Below are positions 18,314 through 26,927 of a DNA stretch of 64,000 bases, one piece after another. The stretch's first letter is position 1; each line of letters starts with the position of its first letter. The notes beneath the pieces are model-generated. The model had not been told where the DNA came from. It worked only from the letters and a program-made list of their open reading frames with translations, and ran no database searches. Both the position numbers and the translations under genes were made by a program. Source of the stretch: JAJTFA01 sp051715425 (GTDB lineage Bacteria > Bacteroidota > Bacteroidia > UKL13-3); NCBI GenBank assembly GCA_051715425.1, contig JBPXJS010000038.1:1-64000 (forward strand). The letters run 5' to 3'.

Positions 18314-19213
18314 TTATTTATGGTCGAATGAGAAGGTTCTCGAAATATTAAAGCCGAAGCGAAGTTGTTTAAGGTTAAGTTCTGAGGTATTACGTCCGAT
18401 AAACTGTTGCTCCACTAAACCATTGGCATTGGTAAAATGCAATTGAAATACGTGTCCTCCTGTTTCTATATCAAATCCAAAAGCAAAAGCGTCATAGTAA
18501 GTATTGCTGGCCGGTTTATCCCTTCCGTTTAATCTTGGAATATACTCTATATTAAAGCGGGTGCTCCGGCTTATTTTAAATGACCCGCCCAAACCCAGGG
18601 CAAAAATACTATTGGGTGTACTTTTGGTTTCAACCAGGTTATAATGCACCATGGTTGGTGATACTATTACAGAAACATGGTCGTTCACCTTTCTGGTAAG
18701 TATAGCTTGTGTGGCATACGCTATTCTGGAGGTAAAAAAGTTTTGCCTGCTTTTATCAGCAAATTCCAGCGTACTTAAAGCAGTGCTTCCAAATAAAACA
18801 ATGCTTAATGGTGCACCTTTCTTTTTTTGCTGAAGGAGTTGATACTTGGCAAATCCATCAAACGTTTTTCCTATAGTGCTGCGTCCTAATCCAACCATTA
18901 ATCTATCCGTTATGCCATATTCAAGTCCCAGTCTGATGGTTGCCCCATCTAAACCAAATACATCGTACAATCCATAAACATTGTCCTTCCCTATATTCAT
19001 TGGGCTAAAGCGATGCTGAATACGAAAGTCCAGGTGTTTAGCCTTCATCGTTTCGTTACTTTGTAAATTAATTACCCTGGTTGATTTAAATGTAGCATAA
19101 ACAGGGGTTGGCTTTTGGGGTGTTTCATCATTCAACATGTTTAACAAATCATCCTGAGCATAAGCAGAAAAACAAACCCCGCCAAGCATTATTAAAGCTA
19201 AAATTTTCTTCAT
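18314..19213 (-). CDS. DUF5777-family outer-membrane beta-barrel protein
   Basis: 299 residues with signal peptide MKKILALIMLGGVCFSAYAQ. The body is alternating beta strands ('HLDFRIQHRFSPMN', 'IRLGLEYGITDRLMVGLGRS', 'FNIEYIPRLNGR') ending in a C-terminal aromatic strand, as expected for an outer-membrane barrel, and it fits the DUF5777 pattern. Function is not known for the family. It sits 8 nt after the CX4CH lipoprotein gene and 49 nt before the YceI gene, which points to a shared task, possibly as a porin-like component. Confidence 0.78.
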   Translation of the reverse strand: MKKILALIMLGGVCFSAYAQDDLLNMLNDETPQKPTPVYATFKSTRVINLQSNETMKAKHLDFRIQHRFSPMNIGKDNVYGLYDVFGLDGATIRLGLEYGITDRLMVGLGRSTIGKTFDGFAKYQLLQQKKKGAPLSIVLFGSTALSTLEFADKSRQNFFTSRIAYATQAILTRKVNDHVSVIVSPTMVHYNLVETKSTPNSIFALGLGGSFKISRSTRFNIEYIPRLNGRDKPASNTYYDAFAFGFDIETGGHVFQLHFTNANGLVEQQFIGRNTSELNLKQLRFGFNISRTFSFDHK

Positions 19214-19221
19214 GTGATGTA

Positions 19222-19578
19222 CTAGTTATTAATGGCTCCGTTGTTAATCCATTTGGCAATTGCATCCTGATTTACCTGACTTAAAGCACCTGCGGCAGGC
19301 ATATTATCCAATTCTGTTGCACGGATTTTAACCCTGTCTTTATTATTAAAAACTCCCTGATAAGTGCTCAGATCAGGTGACTGGGCCCCAGAAACGTGGC
19401 ATCCGGCTGTAGCGCATTTCTGATCAATAATGGGTTTTACGGTAAGTGTCCAGGTTACTGCCGAGGTATCTGTCTGGTTGGAATTTGGGTACAATTCCTC
19501 TTCGCTGTCATAATAGCAAGATTCAAAGGAAACAATTCCTGCAGCTATTAAAAATATCAGTAAGCCTACTCTTTTCAT
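19222..19578 (-). CDS. Small lipoprotein with a CX4CH haem-like motif
   Basis: 118 residues from ATG 19578 (a longer frame from 19593 adds 'MINTS' before a normal signal peptide). The N-terminus MKRVGLLIFLIAAGIVSFESC looks like a lipoprotein signal with Cys21. Residues 55-61 are 'CATAGCH', a CX4CH form of the haem-c motif, followed by 'DLSTYQGV' and 'MPAAGALSQVNQDAIAKWINNGA', the usual surroundings of Bacteroidota c-type-cytochrome-like domains with a distal Met. Whether haem is attached to a CX4CH site here is unproven. A -7 box (19606-19613) 27 nt upstream may give this gene and the two after it their own transcript. Confidence 0.72.
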   Translation of the reverse strand: MKRVGLLIFLIAAGIVSFESCYYDSEEELYPNSNQTDTSAVTWTLTVKPIIDQKCATAGCHVSGAQSPDLSTYQGVFNNKDRVKIRATELDNMPAAGALSQVNQDAIAKWINNGAINN

Positions 19579-19605
19579 GCTTGTATTTATCATTTATAAG
19601 GTTTG

Positions 19606-19634
19606 CAAAATTACTTCTTTAACTCTGATCTCAA
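19606..19634 (-). promoter_or_regulatory. Candidate internal promoter of the DUF5777/YceI genes
   Basis: On the minus strand TAATTTTG (19606-19613) matches TAnnTTTG; a TTG (19632-19634) lies 18 nt upstream, slightly short of the usual spacing. Confidence 0.5.
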
Positions 19635-19678
19635 CTTTATTTCACCAAAAGTGCAATAAAAACCAGTATCCATACCAG

Positions 19679-20140
19679 TTAGTTCACAACAATAGTTGGG
19701 GTTGTAATGCCATGGCAACTGTTACAAGCACCAATGGTGGTTTTTTCCTGCATGGCTAAAATACTGCCATCATTTTTTACAACAACCGGATAAAATCCGC
19801 CTTTAAAATTGATAATTTTAGCCGTATAAAAATTACCCAGAGGATCAACCGGAAGTTTATATATTAATTCGCCCGTTCTGTTTATCCCTGTCCATAATTC
19901 AACCGTTGTAGCTTTGTTTCCATAAACGGTGCCCGCAATATGCCACCACCCACCTTCAAGTACGGCCTCGGTAAACTCTCCTTCATTATGGCATTTCATG
20001 CAGTTTTGCCCTGCGTTATGGCTTTCTCCACTGGCTGTGCTTTCGTTTCCGTTTTTCATTAAATCATCATAATGAGAGCAGGAAAAAATAAACAGCAGGC
20101 AACTCATTACCACGAATAATTTGATTAGTTTTTTCATCAT
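19679..20140 (-). CDS. Lipoprotein with two CXXCH haem-binding motifs
   Basis: 153 residues; signal peptide with probable lipoprotein Cys21 ('LLFIFSC'). Two classical haem-c motifs are seen: 'CMKCH' (47-51) and 'CNSCH' (139-143), separated by a beta-rich stretch ('GGWWHIAGTVYGNKATTVELW', 'LGNFYTAKIINFKGGFYPVV') that resembles a small carboxypeptidase-regulatory-like domain. It is likely a diheme electron carrier tethered to a membrane facing the periplasm. It lies between the other two haem-motif lipoproteins, 6 nt after the upstream gene. Confidence 0.75.
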   Translation of the reverse strand: MMKKLIKLFVVMSCLLFIFSCSHYDDLMKNGNESTASGESHNAGQNCMKCHNEGEFTEAVLEGGWWHIAGTVYGNKATTVELWTGINRTGELIYKLPVDPLGNFYTAKIINFKGGFYPVVVKNDGSILAMQEKTTIGACNSCHGITTPTIVVN

Positions 20141-20146
20141 AAAATT

Positions 20147-20833
20147 TTATTGAGGTGTTCCTGTATTCTTCCAGATTTCAAATTTTCTCAGGTCGCAGTA
20201 GTTAAGCTTTGTTCCATTTTTAGGCATTGCCGAACAACCACCCTGCTGGTTGATTGTACACAACAATTTACCATTTATGGTTTCGTTTCTTACCAAATTA
20301 TAGGTACTCAAATCTACACCACCACTTATACTTGTTCCACTATGGCAGCCCAAACAATTGGATTGAATGACTTGTGTAATATGAGTGGTATATTTCACAT
20401 TTGTGGTGTCGCAAACATTGGTACAAATTCTGTTGGTTGCCCCTTCTGAAATCCATTTTTTTATTAATTGAATTTGAGCGGAAGAAAGAGGGCCTGCCGG
20501 TGGCATCCTGTCTTTAGGATCTGTTTCCGTAATGGATTTAATAATTTTACCGCTATTTGGTTGAAAGGCGATAACCCCGGATTTAATGCCATTGTAAGTG
20601 GTAAAGTTGTAACCATCTGCATGTGTGATGGCATCATGGCAGGCACTCATGGTGCAATTAGATACAAAAAGAGGTAAAATCTGGGAGTTAAAACAAACAC
20701 TGTCATTTGGGGTCACAGGTATCTGAGGAACCGGGCCTGTTGTAATTATTTCTGTAGGGTCATGCTTACACGCATGAATCACTAAACCCAAAAAAGACAA
20801 TAGAAAAAATACACCTGTAACCTGCTTACTCAT
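20147..20833 (-). CDS. Cytochrome-c-like lipoprotein, CX4CH plus CXXCH
   Basis: 228 residues with a lipoprotein signal (probable Cys22, 'VIHACKHD'). Two domains are visible. The first has 'CTMSACH' (60-66, CX4CH) and a distal 'MPPAGPLSSAQIQLIKKWI' helix. The second has 'CLGCH' (160-164) and 'CSAMP'. The architecture is that of periplasmic or surface c-type-cytochrome-like proteins common in Bacteroidota. It leads the set 20833-17722, 50 nt after the mlaF stop, so it could be read through from mlaEF or use its own promoter. Confidence 0.75.
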   Translation of the reverse strand: MSKQVTGVFFLLSFLGLVIHACKHDPTEIITTGPVPQIPVTPNDSVCFNSQILPLFVSNCTMSACHDAITHADGYNFTTYNGIKSGVIAFQPNSGKIIKSITETDPKDRMPPAGPLSSAQIQLIKKWISEGATNRICTNVCDTTNVKYTTHITQVIQSNCLGCHSGTSISGGVDLSTYNLVRNETINGKLLCTINQQGGCSAMPKNGTKLNYCDLRKFEIWKNTGTPQ

Positions 20834-20883
20834 GCCAATAGTTGTTTATACAAGAATACAGATTTCGGGGCAAAATGAAAATG

Positions 20884-21612
20884 CTAAAATTCAGATGCCT
20901 TCATAAAACTTAACAATTCCTCACTATTTGATCCGCGAATGTCCTCCTTGCGTCCTTCCCATGCTTTGCGTCCTTTATAAATAAAGATAATATTATCACC
21001 CATTTCAAATAAACTTTTCATATCATGGGTATTGATAATTGTAGTGATATCATACTCTTTGGTAATTTCCATGATCAGCTCATCAATAACCCTTGAGGTA
21101 AGCGGATCAAGACCTGAGTTTGGCTCATCGCAAAAGAGGTATTGCGGATTAAGTGCAATGGCTCTTGCTATACCTACTCTTTTTTTCATACCTCCGCTTA
21201 TAGAAGAGGGGAATAAATGGTTTACCTGGTGCAGGTTTACGCGTTCCAGACAAAAGTTCACCCTATCCAATACCTCAGCCGGAGTTAATTTGGTAAACAT
21301 CCGCAATGGGAAAGCCACATTATCCTCCACATTTAAAGAGTCGAACAAGGCTGTGCCCTGAAACAGCATACCAATTTCTTTCCTTATTTCTTTTTTTTGC
21401 TCATAGTCCAGGCTCACAAAGTCTTTTCCACCATATTTGATTTCTCCGCTATCCACTTCAAGCAGCCCCACCATACACTTCATGAGTACACTTTTTCCGC
21501 TTCCACTTGCCCCAATTACAAAATTGCACTTGCCTTTGTGAAACGTGGCTGATATATCGGTAAGGATTTTTTTATCATCAAATCCTTTGTTTATGTTTTG
21601 TAGTGCAATCAT
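20884..21612 (-). CDS. mlaF: MlaF-like ABC transporter ATP-binding protein
   Basis: 242 residues. Walker A 'GASGSGKSVLMK' (about 34-45), signature 'SISGGMKKRVGIARAIA', Walker B 'YLFCDEP' and the family-specific 'NSGLDPLTS' are all present and typical of the Mla/Mkl subfamily that drives phospholipid movement between inner and outer membranes. The start overlaps the permease stop by 4 nt. No MCE-domain (MlaD) gene follows in this window; haem-motif lipoproteins come next instead. Confidence 0.9.
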   Translation of the reverse strand: MIALQNINKGFDDKKILTDISATFHKGKCNFVIGASGSGKSVLMKCMVGLLEVDSGEIKYGGKDFVSLDYEQKKEIRKEIGMLFQGTALFDSLNVEDNVAFPLRMFTKLTPAEVLDRVNFCLERVNLHQVNHLFPSSISGGMKKRVGIARAIALNPQYLFCDEPNSGLDPLTSRVIDELIMEITKEYDITTIINTHDMKSLFEMGDNIIFIYKGRKAWEGRKEDIRGSNSEELLSFMKASEF

Positions 21613-22352
21613 CTCTTAAGGAAAAGTTCTGATATGATATAATCGAAAATAATAATGCCCATGCAACTGTAAACTACAGCCTTTGTGCTTGACTGGCCTA
21701 CTTCAAGAGCTCCTCCCTCTGTTTTATATCCGTGGAAGGCAGAAACGCTGGTAATTACAAATGCGAAGGTAAAAGCCTTAATCATAGAAAATGCTACTGA
21801 GAACGGTATAAAATCAGCCCTCAATCCTTTAACAAAAAAATCAAGATTAATAATCCCCGATAACATCCCCGACATAGCTCCACCCAATAATGATAAAAAC
21901 ATGGCATATACCACCAGCAAGGGAATGGTGAAAAGGCCTGCCACTATTTTAGGTAAAACCAGATAATTTGCTGAATTAATACCCATAATTTCCAAAGCAT
22001 CTACCTGCTCTGTTACTTTCATTGTTCCTATTTCGGATGCAATACTGGAGCCCACTTTGCCGGCAAGCACAAGGCAGGTAACTGTTGGCGAAAATTCCAG
22101 GATATTGGAATCGCGAACAATACGTCCGATAAGGTATTCAGGCACCAGACCCGATACGAGTTGATAACCGATTTGAATAGTAGAAACAGCCCCGGTAAAT
22201 GTGGAAATAAGAGAAACAATTCCAAATGAGCCCAGCCCTATATTTTCCATTTCCAGCAGCAACTGTTTTCTAAAAACCCTAAACTTTTCAGGTCTTGAAA
22301 ACAACCCCCTGAGGAACAATACATATTGACCAATAAATTCGAAAAACTTCAT
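21609..22352 (-). CDS. mlaE: MlaE-like ABC transporter permease
   Basis: 247 residues with five or six helices and the MlaE pattern ('LISTFTGAVSTIQIGYQL', 'VLAGKVGSSIASEIGTMKVTEQVDALEIMGIN', 'FHGYKTEGGALEVGQSSTKAVV'). It forms the inner-membrane part of a phospholipid transport complex with the ATPase encoded 4 nt overlapping downstream. It starts 70 nt from the divergent SDR gene. Confidence 0.92.
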   Translation of the reverse strand: MKFFEFIGQYVLFLRGLFSRPEKFRVFRKQLLLEMENIGLGSFGIVSLISTFTGAVSTIQIGYQLVSGLVPEYLIGRIVRDSNILEFSPTVTCLVLAGKVGSSIASEIGTMKVTEQVDALEIMGINSANYLVLPKIVAGLFTIPLLVVYAMFLSLLGGAMSGMLSGIINLDFFVKGLRADFIPFSVAFSMIKAFTFAFVITSVSAFHGYKTEGGALEVGQSSTKAVVYSCMGIIIFDYIISELFLKR

Positions 22353-22400
22353 AAAATACCCTTTTATAAAAAAGCGTGTAAATATATGAAGTGCTAAAGC

Positions 22401-22421
22401 TAATTTTGGAAATTATTTTTG
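22401..22421 (+). promoter_or_regulatory. Two -7 boxes before the SDR gene
   Basis: TAATTTTG (22401-22408) and TATTTTTG (22414-22421) both fit TAnnTTTG. The second ends one base before the ATG at 22423, so only the first could give a transcript that includes that codon. Confidence 0.45.
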
Positions 22422-22422
22422 A

Positions 22423-23139
22423 ATGACTGATTTAAAGAAAAATATTGTTGTTAGCGGCTGTACCAAAGGTATTGGTTATGCCATTGCCAATCTGTTTGCC
22501 GAAAATGGTTTTAATGTGGCAGGCTGCGCACGCAGTGAAAAAGACCTGCTTGCTATGAAAGCGGATTTCGAACAGCGTTTCCCTTACTCGTCTTTCCTTT
22601 TTGCGCGTTGCGATATGTCCATAAGCAGTGAGGTGATTCAATTTGGAGAAATGATTCTTGATCAATGGAAACAGGTGGATATTCTGGTAAATAATGCAGG
22701 GGTGTTTATACCAGGGAATATACATACAGAACAACATGGTGTATTGGAAACCTTGCTTGCAACCAATGTAACAAGCGCCTATCACCTCACCCGTACTTTA
22801 TTACCTTCTATGATTGCAAATAAAAAGGGACACGTATTTAATATGTGCAGTGTTGCCAGTTTAAAGGCATATGAGAACGGGGGTAGTTATTGTATCTCTA
22901 AATTTGCCTTACTTGGTTTTAGCAAACAACTCCGGGAAGAAATGAAACCTCATCAGATAAAAGTAACAGCTGTACTTCCTGGTGCCACGTATACACCCTC
23001 ATGGGCAGAAGCAGGCTTACCTGAAGAGCGTTTTATCCCAGCCCATAATATTGCCAAAACCATTTGGGATATTTACCACCTCTCACCTTCCACTGATGTA
23101 GAAGAGATACTGATCCGCCCTCAGCTGGGAGATATTTAA
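22423..23139 (+). CDS. Short-chain dehydrogenase/reductase
   Basis: 238 residues of classical SDR type. The cofactor loop is 'VSGCTKGIGYAIA' (T/SGxxxGIG), 'NNAGVF' follows near residue 90, and the catalytic set is 'SVASL' with 'YCISK' (Ser, Tyr, Lys), then 'PGATYT'. It is close to FabG-like and sepiapterin-reductase-like oxidoreductases that use NAD(P)H; the substrate is not evident. It stands alone, divergent from mlaE and 67 nt before ispG. Confidence 0.88.
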   Translation: MTDLKKNIVVSGCTKGIGYAIANLFAENGFNVAGCARSEKDLLAMKADFEQRFPYSSFLFARCDMSISSEVIQFGEMILDQWKQVDILVNNAGVFIPGNIHTEQHGVLETLLATNVTSAYHLTRTLLPSMIANKKGHVFNMCSVASLKAYENGGSYCISKFALLGFSKQLREEMKPHQIKVTAVLPGATYTPSWAEAGLPEERFIPAHNIAKTIWDIYHLSPSTDVEEILIRPQLGDI

Positions 23140-23206
23140 TTAAAAATACAAACCATCCAGAAACACAAAGCAGCTAAATGTTGTTTAACAAAAAGAACAA
23201 TCAGGT

Positions 23207-25168
23207 ATGATAACGCAAAGGGTAAATAATACACTCAATTACTGTGAAAGCTTAACATCTTATAAAAGGAGAAAAACAGTTACCGTTAAAATTGGTGATC
23301 TTTTGCTGGGGAGTGATTACCCCATCAGGGTGCAGAGTATGACCACAACAGACACGATGGATACACAAGGTTCTGTTGAACAAATTATCCGAATGGTAAA
23401 TGCCGGATGCGAACTGGTGAGGCTTACTGCTCCAAGCATTAATGAAGCCAATAACCTTGCCCAAATAAAAGCTGAATTAAATAAACGAGGGATTTTTGTT
23501 CCTCTTGTGGCCGATATTCATTTCACGCCCAATGCCGCAGAAGCTGCCGCACGTATTGTAGAAAAAGTTCGCATCAACCCTGGCAATTACGTAGATAAGA
23601 AAAAATTTGAGTTGCTTGAATACAATGATGCCGAATATCAGGAAGAACTGGATCGCATCAGGCAAAAGTTTGTTCCACTTATAAACATCTGCAAGGAATA
23701 TGGAACAGCCATGCGCATTGGCACCAATCATGGCTCTCTTAGCGACCGTATTATGAGCCGTTATGGAGATACACCTCATGGTATGGTAGAAAGCGCGATG
23801 GAGTTTTTGCGTATAGCGGAAGATGAAGGCTACAAAAACATTGTTTTATCGATGAAATCGAGCAACCCTCAGGTAATGGTAGAAGCCTATCGATTGCTGG
23901 TAAAAAGAATGAACGAACACCAAATGTATTACCCGCTTCACCTGGGTGTAACAGAGGCCGGTGACGGAGATGATGGACGCATTAAATCGGCTATGGGCAT
24001 TGGCTCCCTGCTGGAAGATGGAATAGGCGATACCGTTAGGGTTTCATTAACCGAGGATCCGGAATTTGAGGTACCCGTAGCACAAAAATTAATAAGCCGT
24101 TATAGCAGCAGGCCTGCTCATCAGCCAATTAGTTACTCCACAAGCGATGAACAAATAACTTCAACGTGGGATCCTTTTCATTTTAAGAAAAGAGAAACTG
24201 TCGAGGCGGGCAATCTGGGTGGAGGAAATGTACCAAGGGTTATTGCAGATTTTAGCCGCCACACGGCCATTACTCCGGAATTATTAAAGGATATTGGCCA
24301 TGAATACAAAGCCGATACCGATAAATGGCTGATGACTGATACCGGTTGCGATTATATTTATCTCGGACAACACGAAGTTCCGTTCATGCTTCCTATGGGG
24401 TTAAAAGCAATAGTTGATGCAAATAAATGGCAAACACTTATTGACAAAACAAACAACTACCCTTATTTCAGCCAACAGGAATACTTTTCCACTTCTTCTC
24501 ACTCATCAACGCTTAACTTCTTAAGTATCAGCACAAGCGAAGCTACTGATGAATTGCTCATTAAACTGGCAAGCCAAACCAAAATTGTATTGGTTGTTTC
24601 TTCTGATAATAAACATATTGTTGCTGATCTACGGAATTTTTTCATCAGACTGGCACAATATCAGATCAAATGTCCGGTGATTGTAAAATCTACTCATATT
24701 ACTTCTGATGAAGAAAAATTTATGCTGGAAGCTTCTATCAATGCAGGCACATTATTAACAGATGGTTTTGGAAACGGTGTTTGGTTTGACACAAAAAATA
24801 TCACTCATGGCCGGGTAAACCAGATTTCTTTTGGCATTTTGCAAGCTGCCAGAGCAAGAATAACCAAAACAGAGTATATAAGCTGCCCGAGTTGCGGACG
24901 CACCTTGTTTGATTTGCAGGAAACCACTGCTTTAATACGAAAACAAACGGACCACCTGAAGGGGGTGAAAATTGCCATTATGGGTTGTATTGTAAACGGA
25001 CCAGGTGAAATGGCTGATGCCGATTACGGGTATGTTGGTTCCGGTCCAGGTAAAATAACCCTATATAAAGGCAAGGAAGTGATGAAGAAGGGAATTAATA
25101 AAGATACTGCTGTTCAGGAACTTATCGCTTTAATCAGAAATGATGGCAAATGGATGGAGGCAAATTAA
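23207..25168 (+). CDS. ispG: 4-hydroxy-3-methylbut-2-en-1-yl diphosphate synthase, long form
   Basis: 653 residues. It catalyses the [4Fe-4S]-dependent step of the MEP pathway that converts methylerythritol cyclodiphosphate to HMBDP. The N-terminal TIM barrel ('YPIRVQSMTTTDTMDT', 'RLTAPSINEANN', 'VADIHFTPN') spans about 20-290, a large inserted A* domain about 300-540, and the Fe-S domain holds Cys560 and Cys563 ('CPSCGRTLF') and Cys594 with Glu601 ('GCIVNGPGE'). This three-domain form is usual in Bacteroidota, Chlamydia and plants, in contrast to the 370-residue E. coli enzyme. All catalytic and cluster residues are intact. Confidence 0.97.
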   Translation: MITQRVNNTLNYCESLTSYKRRKTVTVKIGDLLLGSDYPIRVQSMTTTDTMDTQGSVEQIIRMVNAGCELVRLTAPSINEANNLAQIKAELNKRGIFVPLVADIHFTPNAAEAAARIVEKVRINPGNYVDKKKFELLEYNDAEYQEELDRIRQKFVPLINICKEYGTAMRIGTNHGSLSDRIMSRYGDTPHGMVESAMEFLRIAEDEGYKNIVLSMKSSNPQVMVEAYRLLVKRMNEHQMYYPLHLGVTEAGDGDDGRIKSAMGIGSLLEDGIGDTVRVSLTEDPEFEVPVAQKLISRYSSRPAHQPISYSTSDEQITSTWDPFHFKKRETVEAGNLGGGNVPRVIADFSRHTAITPELLKDIGHEYKADTDKWLMTDTGCDYIYLGQHEVPFMLPMGLKAIVDANKWQTLIDKTNNYPYFSQQEYFSTSSHSSTLNFLSISTSEATDELLIKLASQTKIVLVVSSDNKHIVADLRNFFIRLAQYQIKCPVIVKSTHITSDEEKFMLEASINAGTLLTDGFGNGVWFDTKNITHGRVNQISFGILQAARARITKTEYISCPSCGRTLFDLQETTALIRKQTDHLKGVKIAIMGCIVNGPGEMADADYGYVGSGPGKITLYKGKEVMKKGINKDTAVQELIALIRNDGKWMEAN

Positions 25169-25215
25169 AATCCCTACGCAACCAATTTAAAATGAAGGGT
25201 ATCTTTGAATAAAAG

Positions 25216-25247
25216 TTTGCTAAACGGAATGATTTTCTATACTATTG
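25216..25247 (+). promoter_or_regulatory. Promoter of the T9SS protein at 25283
   Basis: TTTG (25216-25219), 20 nt, TACTATTG (25240-25247): the -7 box has one mismatch to TAnnTTTG; spacing is ideal and the ATG follows 35 nt later. Confidence 0.6.
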
Positions 25248-25282
25248 CAAACCTAAAATTAACATAACTTAAACTAAATACA

Positions 25283-26647
25283 ATGAAAAAGTTAATCTAC
25301 TCAGCTGCAATGCTGTTTGTTTCTCTCTCAGCCTTTGCACAAAAAACTGTTGTGCAGGGAAAACCTGGTCACGCTGACGCTACCACTACTGTTGGCTCAC
25401 CGGTTAACACTAAAGGTACATTAGGAAAAGCCTCAGTATCTTCATGGTACGATCCTATCGATTGGTTAAATTCATTTACAGGTGGAGGCTCAACGGTTAC
25501 CACCTTTGTAGATTTTTTGATGCCAGACTCTACTGCCATTTTTGTTAATGAAGGTGATACTGCTCAACGCTTTTATAGCATCGCAGTAGGACAGATTGTT
25601 GACCCCCGTGACAATGTAATTGACCTTACTGATGACCCTGGTATTAAACTTACCAAATTTAACGGTTATAAGGTTGACTCTGTTTACCTTAGCTACCTAT
25701 ATGTAAGAAATGTGGATTCAATCGATGATGGTATGGGTGGAAAAATGCCTGTGGTTGATACATTAATTATCAGGTATTTCCTTCCTTCTGCTTTAACATT
25801 CCGCTCGCTTACAGCAACACCTCCATTTGTATTTGCTGAAGTTGCATGGAGCATGAGTCAGTTAAGCCCTACAGGTTTTGTTGCAGAAGAAAAAGTTCTT
25901 TTAACAAGAAACGACAGCACAATTGCAAGCAACAACAATGGTGGATTTGAAAATGCATGGAGAACCAAAACATTAACCAGAGGAGTACCTTCTAGCGTTG
26001 TGGTACCAGCTCAGGGAAACACTTCATCTCAAAATGTTGCTGGTGTTACCTTCCAGTTTAAGCCAGGTATGCCTTATGATACAGGCAGCGTGCTTGTTTA
26101 CCAAAGGGATCCGGTTAATTTCCCATCGTACCGCAAGCGTGTAAACTATTTTGGATACCGCACGGCTCAAAATGCGCAAACTGCTACCCAGTGGAGATCA
26201 ACTACCAATTACAACCACTCTTTATTCTCTGATAAAGAAAATGCATATTATGCAAGCGGAACCATTAATAATGGATGGGACGGTTTTATTCCAGGTAATG
26301 CGTTCTTTGCAGGTCGTAATATTTTCTGTGGTTTCCACTTCACTTCTGGTAATGCCAGCTTAAACGATATCAAAAACAACACTTTTGCAATGACTAATGT
26401 TTATCCTAACCCTGCTACCGTAAACGGTACTGCAGTTGCAGGCTTTAACATGAAACAAGCAGGTAATGTAAAAGTTACATTGGTAAATATTGTTGGACAA
26501 GAAGTTAAAAGCTTAATCAACAAATCATTTGCTGCAGGTGAGCACGCTGTTGAATTTGATTTATCAGGTTTAAACGCTGGTGTATACTTTGTGAACATGA
26601 CTGTTAACGGAGTTAGCGAAACAAGAAAACTAACTATTGCTGAATAA
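25283..26647 (+). CDS. T9SS type A sorting domain protein
   Basis: 454 residues with signal peptide MKKLIYSAAMLFVSLSAFAQ and a full C-terminal T9SS tail ('VYPNPATVNGTAVAGFNM', 'NIVGQEVKSL', 'SGLNAGVYFVNMTVNG', 'RKLTIAE'). The region between (about 25-370) is beta-rich and has no domain that I recognise. It has its own promoter and a strong terminator, and its codon choice looks more uniform than that of its neighbours, which would fit an abundant secreted protein (inference). Confidence 0.85.
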   Translation: MKKLIYSAAMLFVSLSAFAQKTVVQGKPGHADATTTVGSPVNTKGTLGKASVSSWYDPIDWLNSFTGGGSTVTTFVDFLMPDSTAIFVNEGDTAQRFYSIAVGQIVDPRDNVIDLTDDPGIKLTKFNGYKVDSVYLSYLYVRNVDSIDDGMGGKMPVVDTLIIRYFLPSALTFRSLTATPPFVFAEVAWSMSQLSPTGFVAEEKVLLTRNDSTIASNNNGGFENAWRTKTLTRGVPSSVVVPAQGNTSSQNVAGVTFQFKPGMPYDTGSVLVYQRDPVNFPSYRKRVNYFGYRTAQNAQTATQWRSTTNYNHSLFSDKENAYYASGTINNGWDGFIPGNAFFAGRNIFCGFHFTSGNASLNDIKNNTFAMTNVYPNPATVNGTAVAGFNMKQAGNVKVTLVNIVGQEVKSLINKSFAAGEHAVEFDLSGLNAGVYFVNMTVNGVSETRKLTIAE

Positions 26648-26670
26648 GCGGTATTTATACTTATCATAAT

Positions 26671-26704
26671 AAAAAAGGTCATCCAAAACGGATGACCTTT
26701 TTTT
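26671..26704. terminator. Strong bidirectional terminator
   Basis: A6-GGTCATCC (26671-26684) and GGATGACC-T7 (26690-26704) form a perfect 14-bp stem with a 5-nt loop. It serves the T9SS gene on the plus strand and the YtxH-like gene on the minus strand. Confidence 0.92.
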
Positions 26705-26729
26705 ATTGCATAAAGGAGAAGGATAGGTC

Positions 26730-26885
26730 TTATTCTGTTTTAAAGGACTTTAGCCACTCTTTTATTTTATTTTTACCCTGGCCCTGGATTTTTTGTCCTT
26801 TTTCAGAAAAGAGCAACCAGCCTAATACCGTTCCTGCGGCAGCGCTTAATACTACGGTAAGTAAATTTTTATTTCTGGCTTTCAT
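26730..26885 (-). CDS. Small YtxH-like membrane protein
   Basis: 51 residues from the ATG at 26885. One hydrophobic, Gly/Ala-rich helix ('LLTVVLSAAAGTVLGWLLF') is followed by a basic, Lys-rich tail ('SEKGQKIQGQGKNKIKEW'), the usual look of short YtxH-type proteins (a GxxxGxLxxP-like helix and charged tail). Function is unknown. A longer frame to 26912 is rejected because a -7 box (26890-26897) lies inside it, 4 nt from the ATG at 26885. It is divergent from the AI-2E-type transporter. Confidence 0.65.
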   Translation of the reverse strand: MKARNKNLLTVVLSAAAGTVLGWLLFSEKGQKIQGQGKNKIKEWLKSFKTE

Positions 26886-26889
26886 AGCA

Positions 26890-26897
26890 CAAAGATA
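26890..26897 (-). promoter_or_regulatory. -7 box of the YtxH-like gene
   Basis: TATCTTTG on the minus strand, a full TAnnTTTG match, 4 nt before the ATG, which implies a nearly leaderless transcript. Confidence 0.5.
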
Positions 26898-26927
26898 TAA
26901 AGAAGATAACAAGTTCGCCCGATTGGC

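Noticed and set aside
23207..25168. Extra length of IspG as a fusion or insertion event
   Set aside because: The middle domain is the known A* insert of long-form IspG, and all cluster residues are in place.
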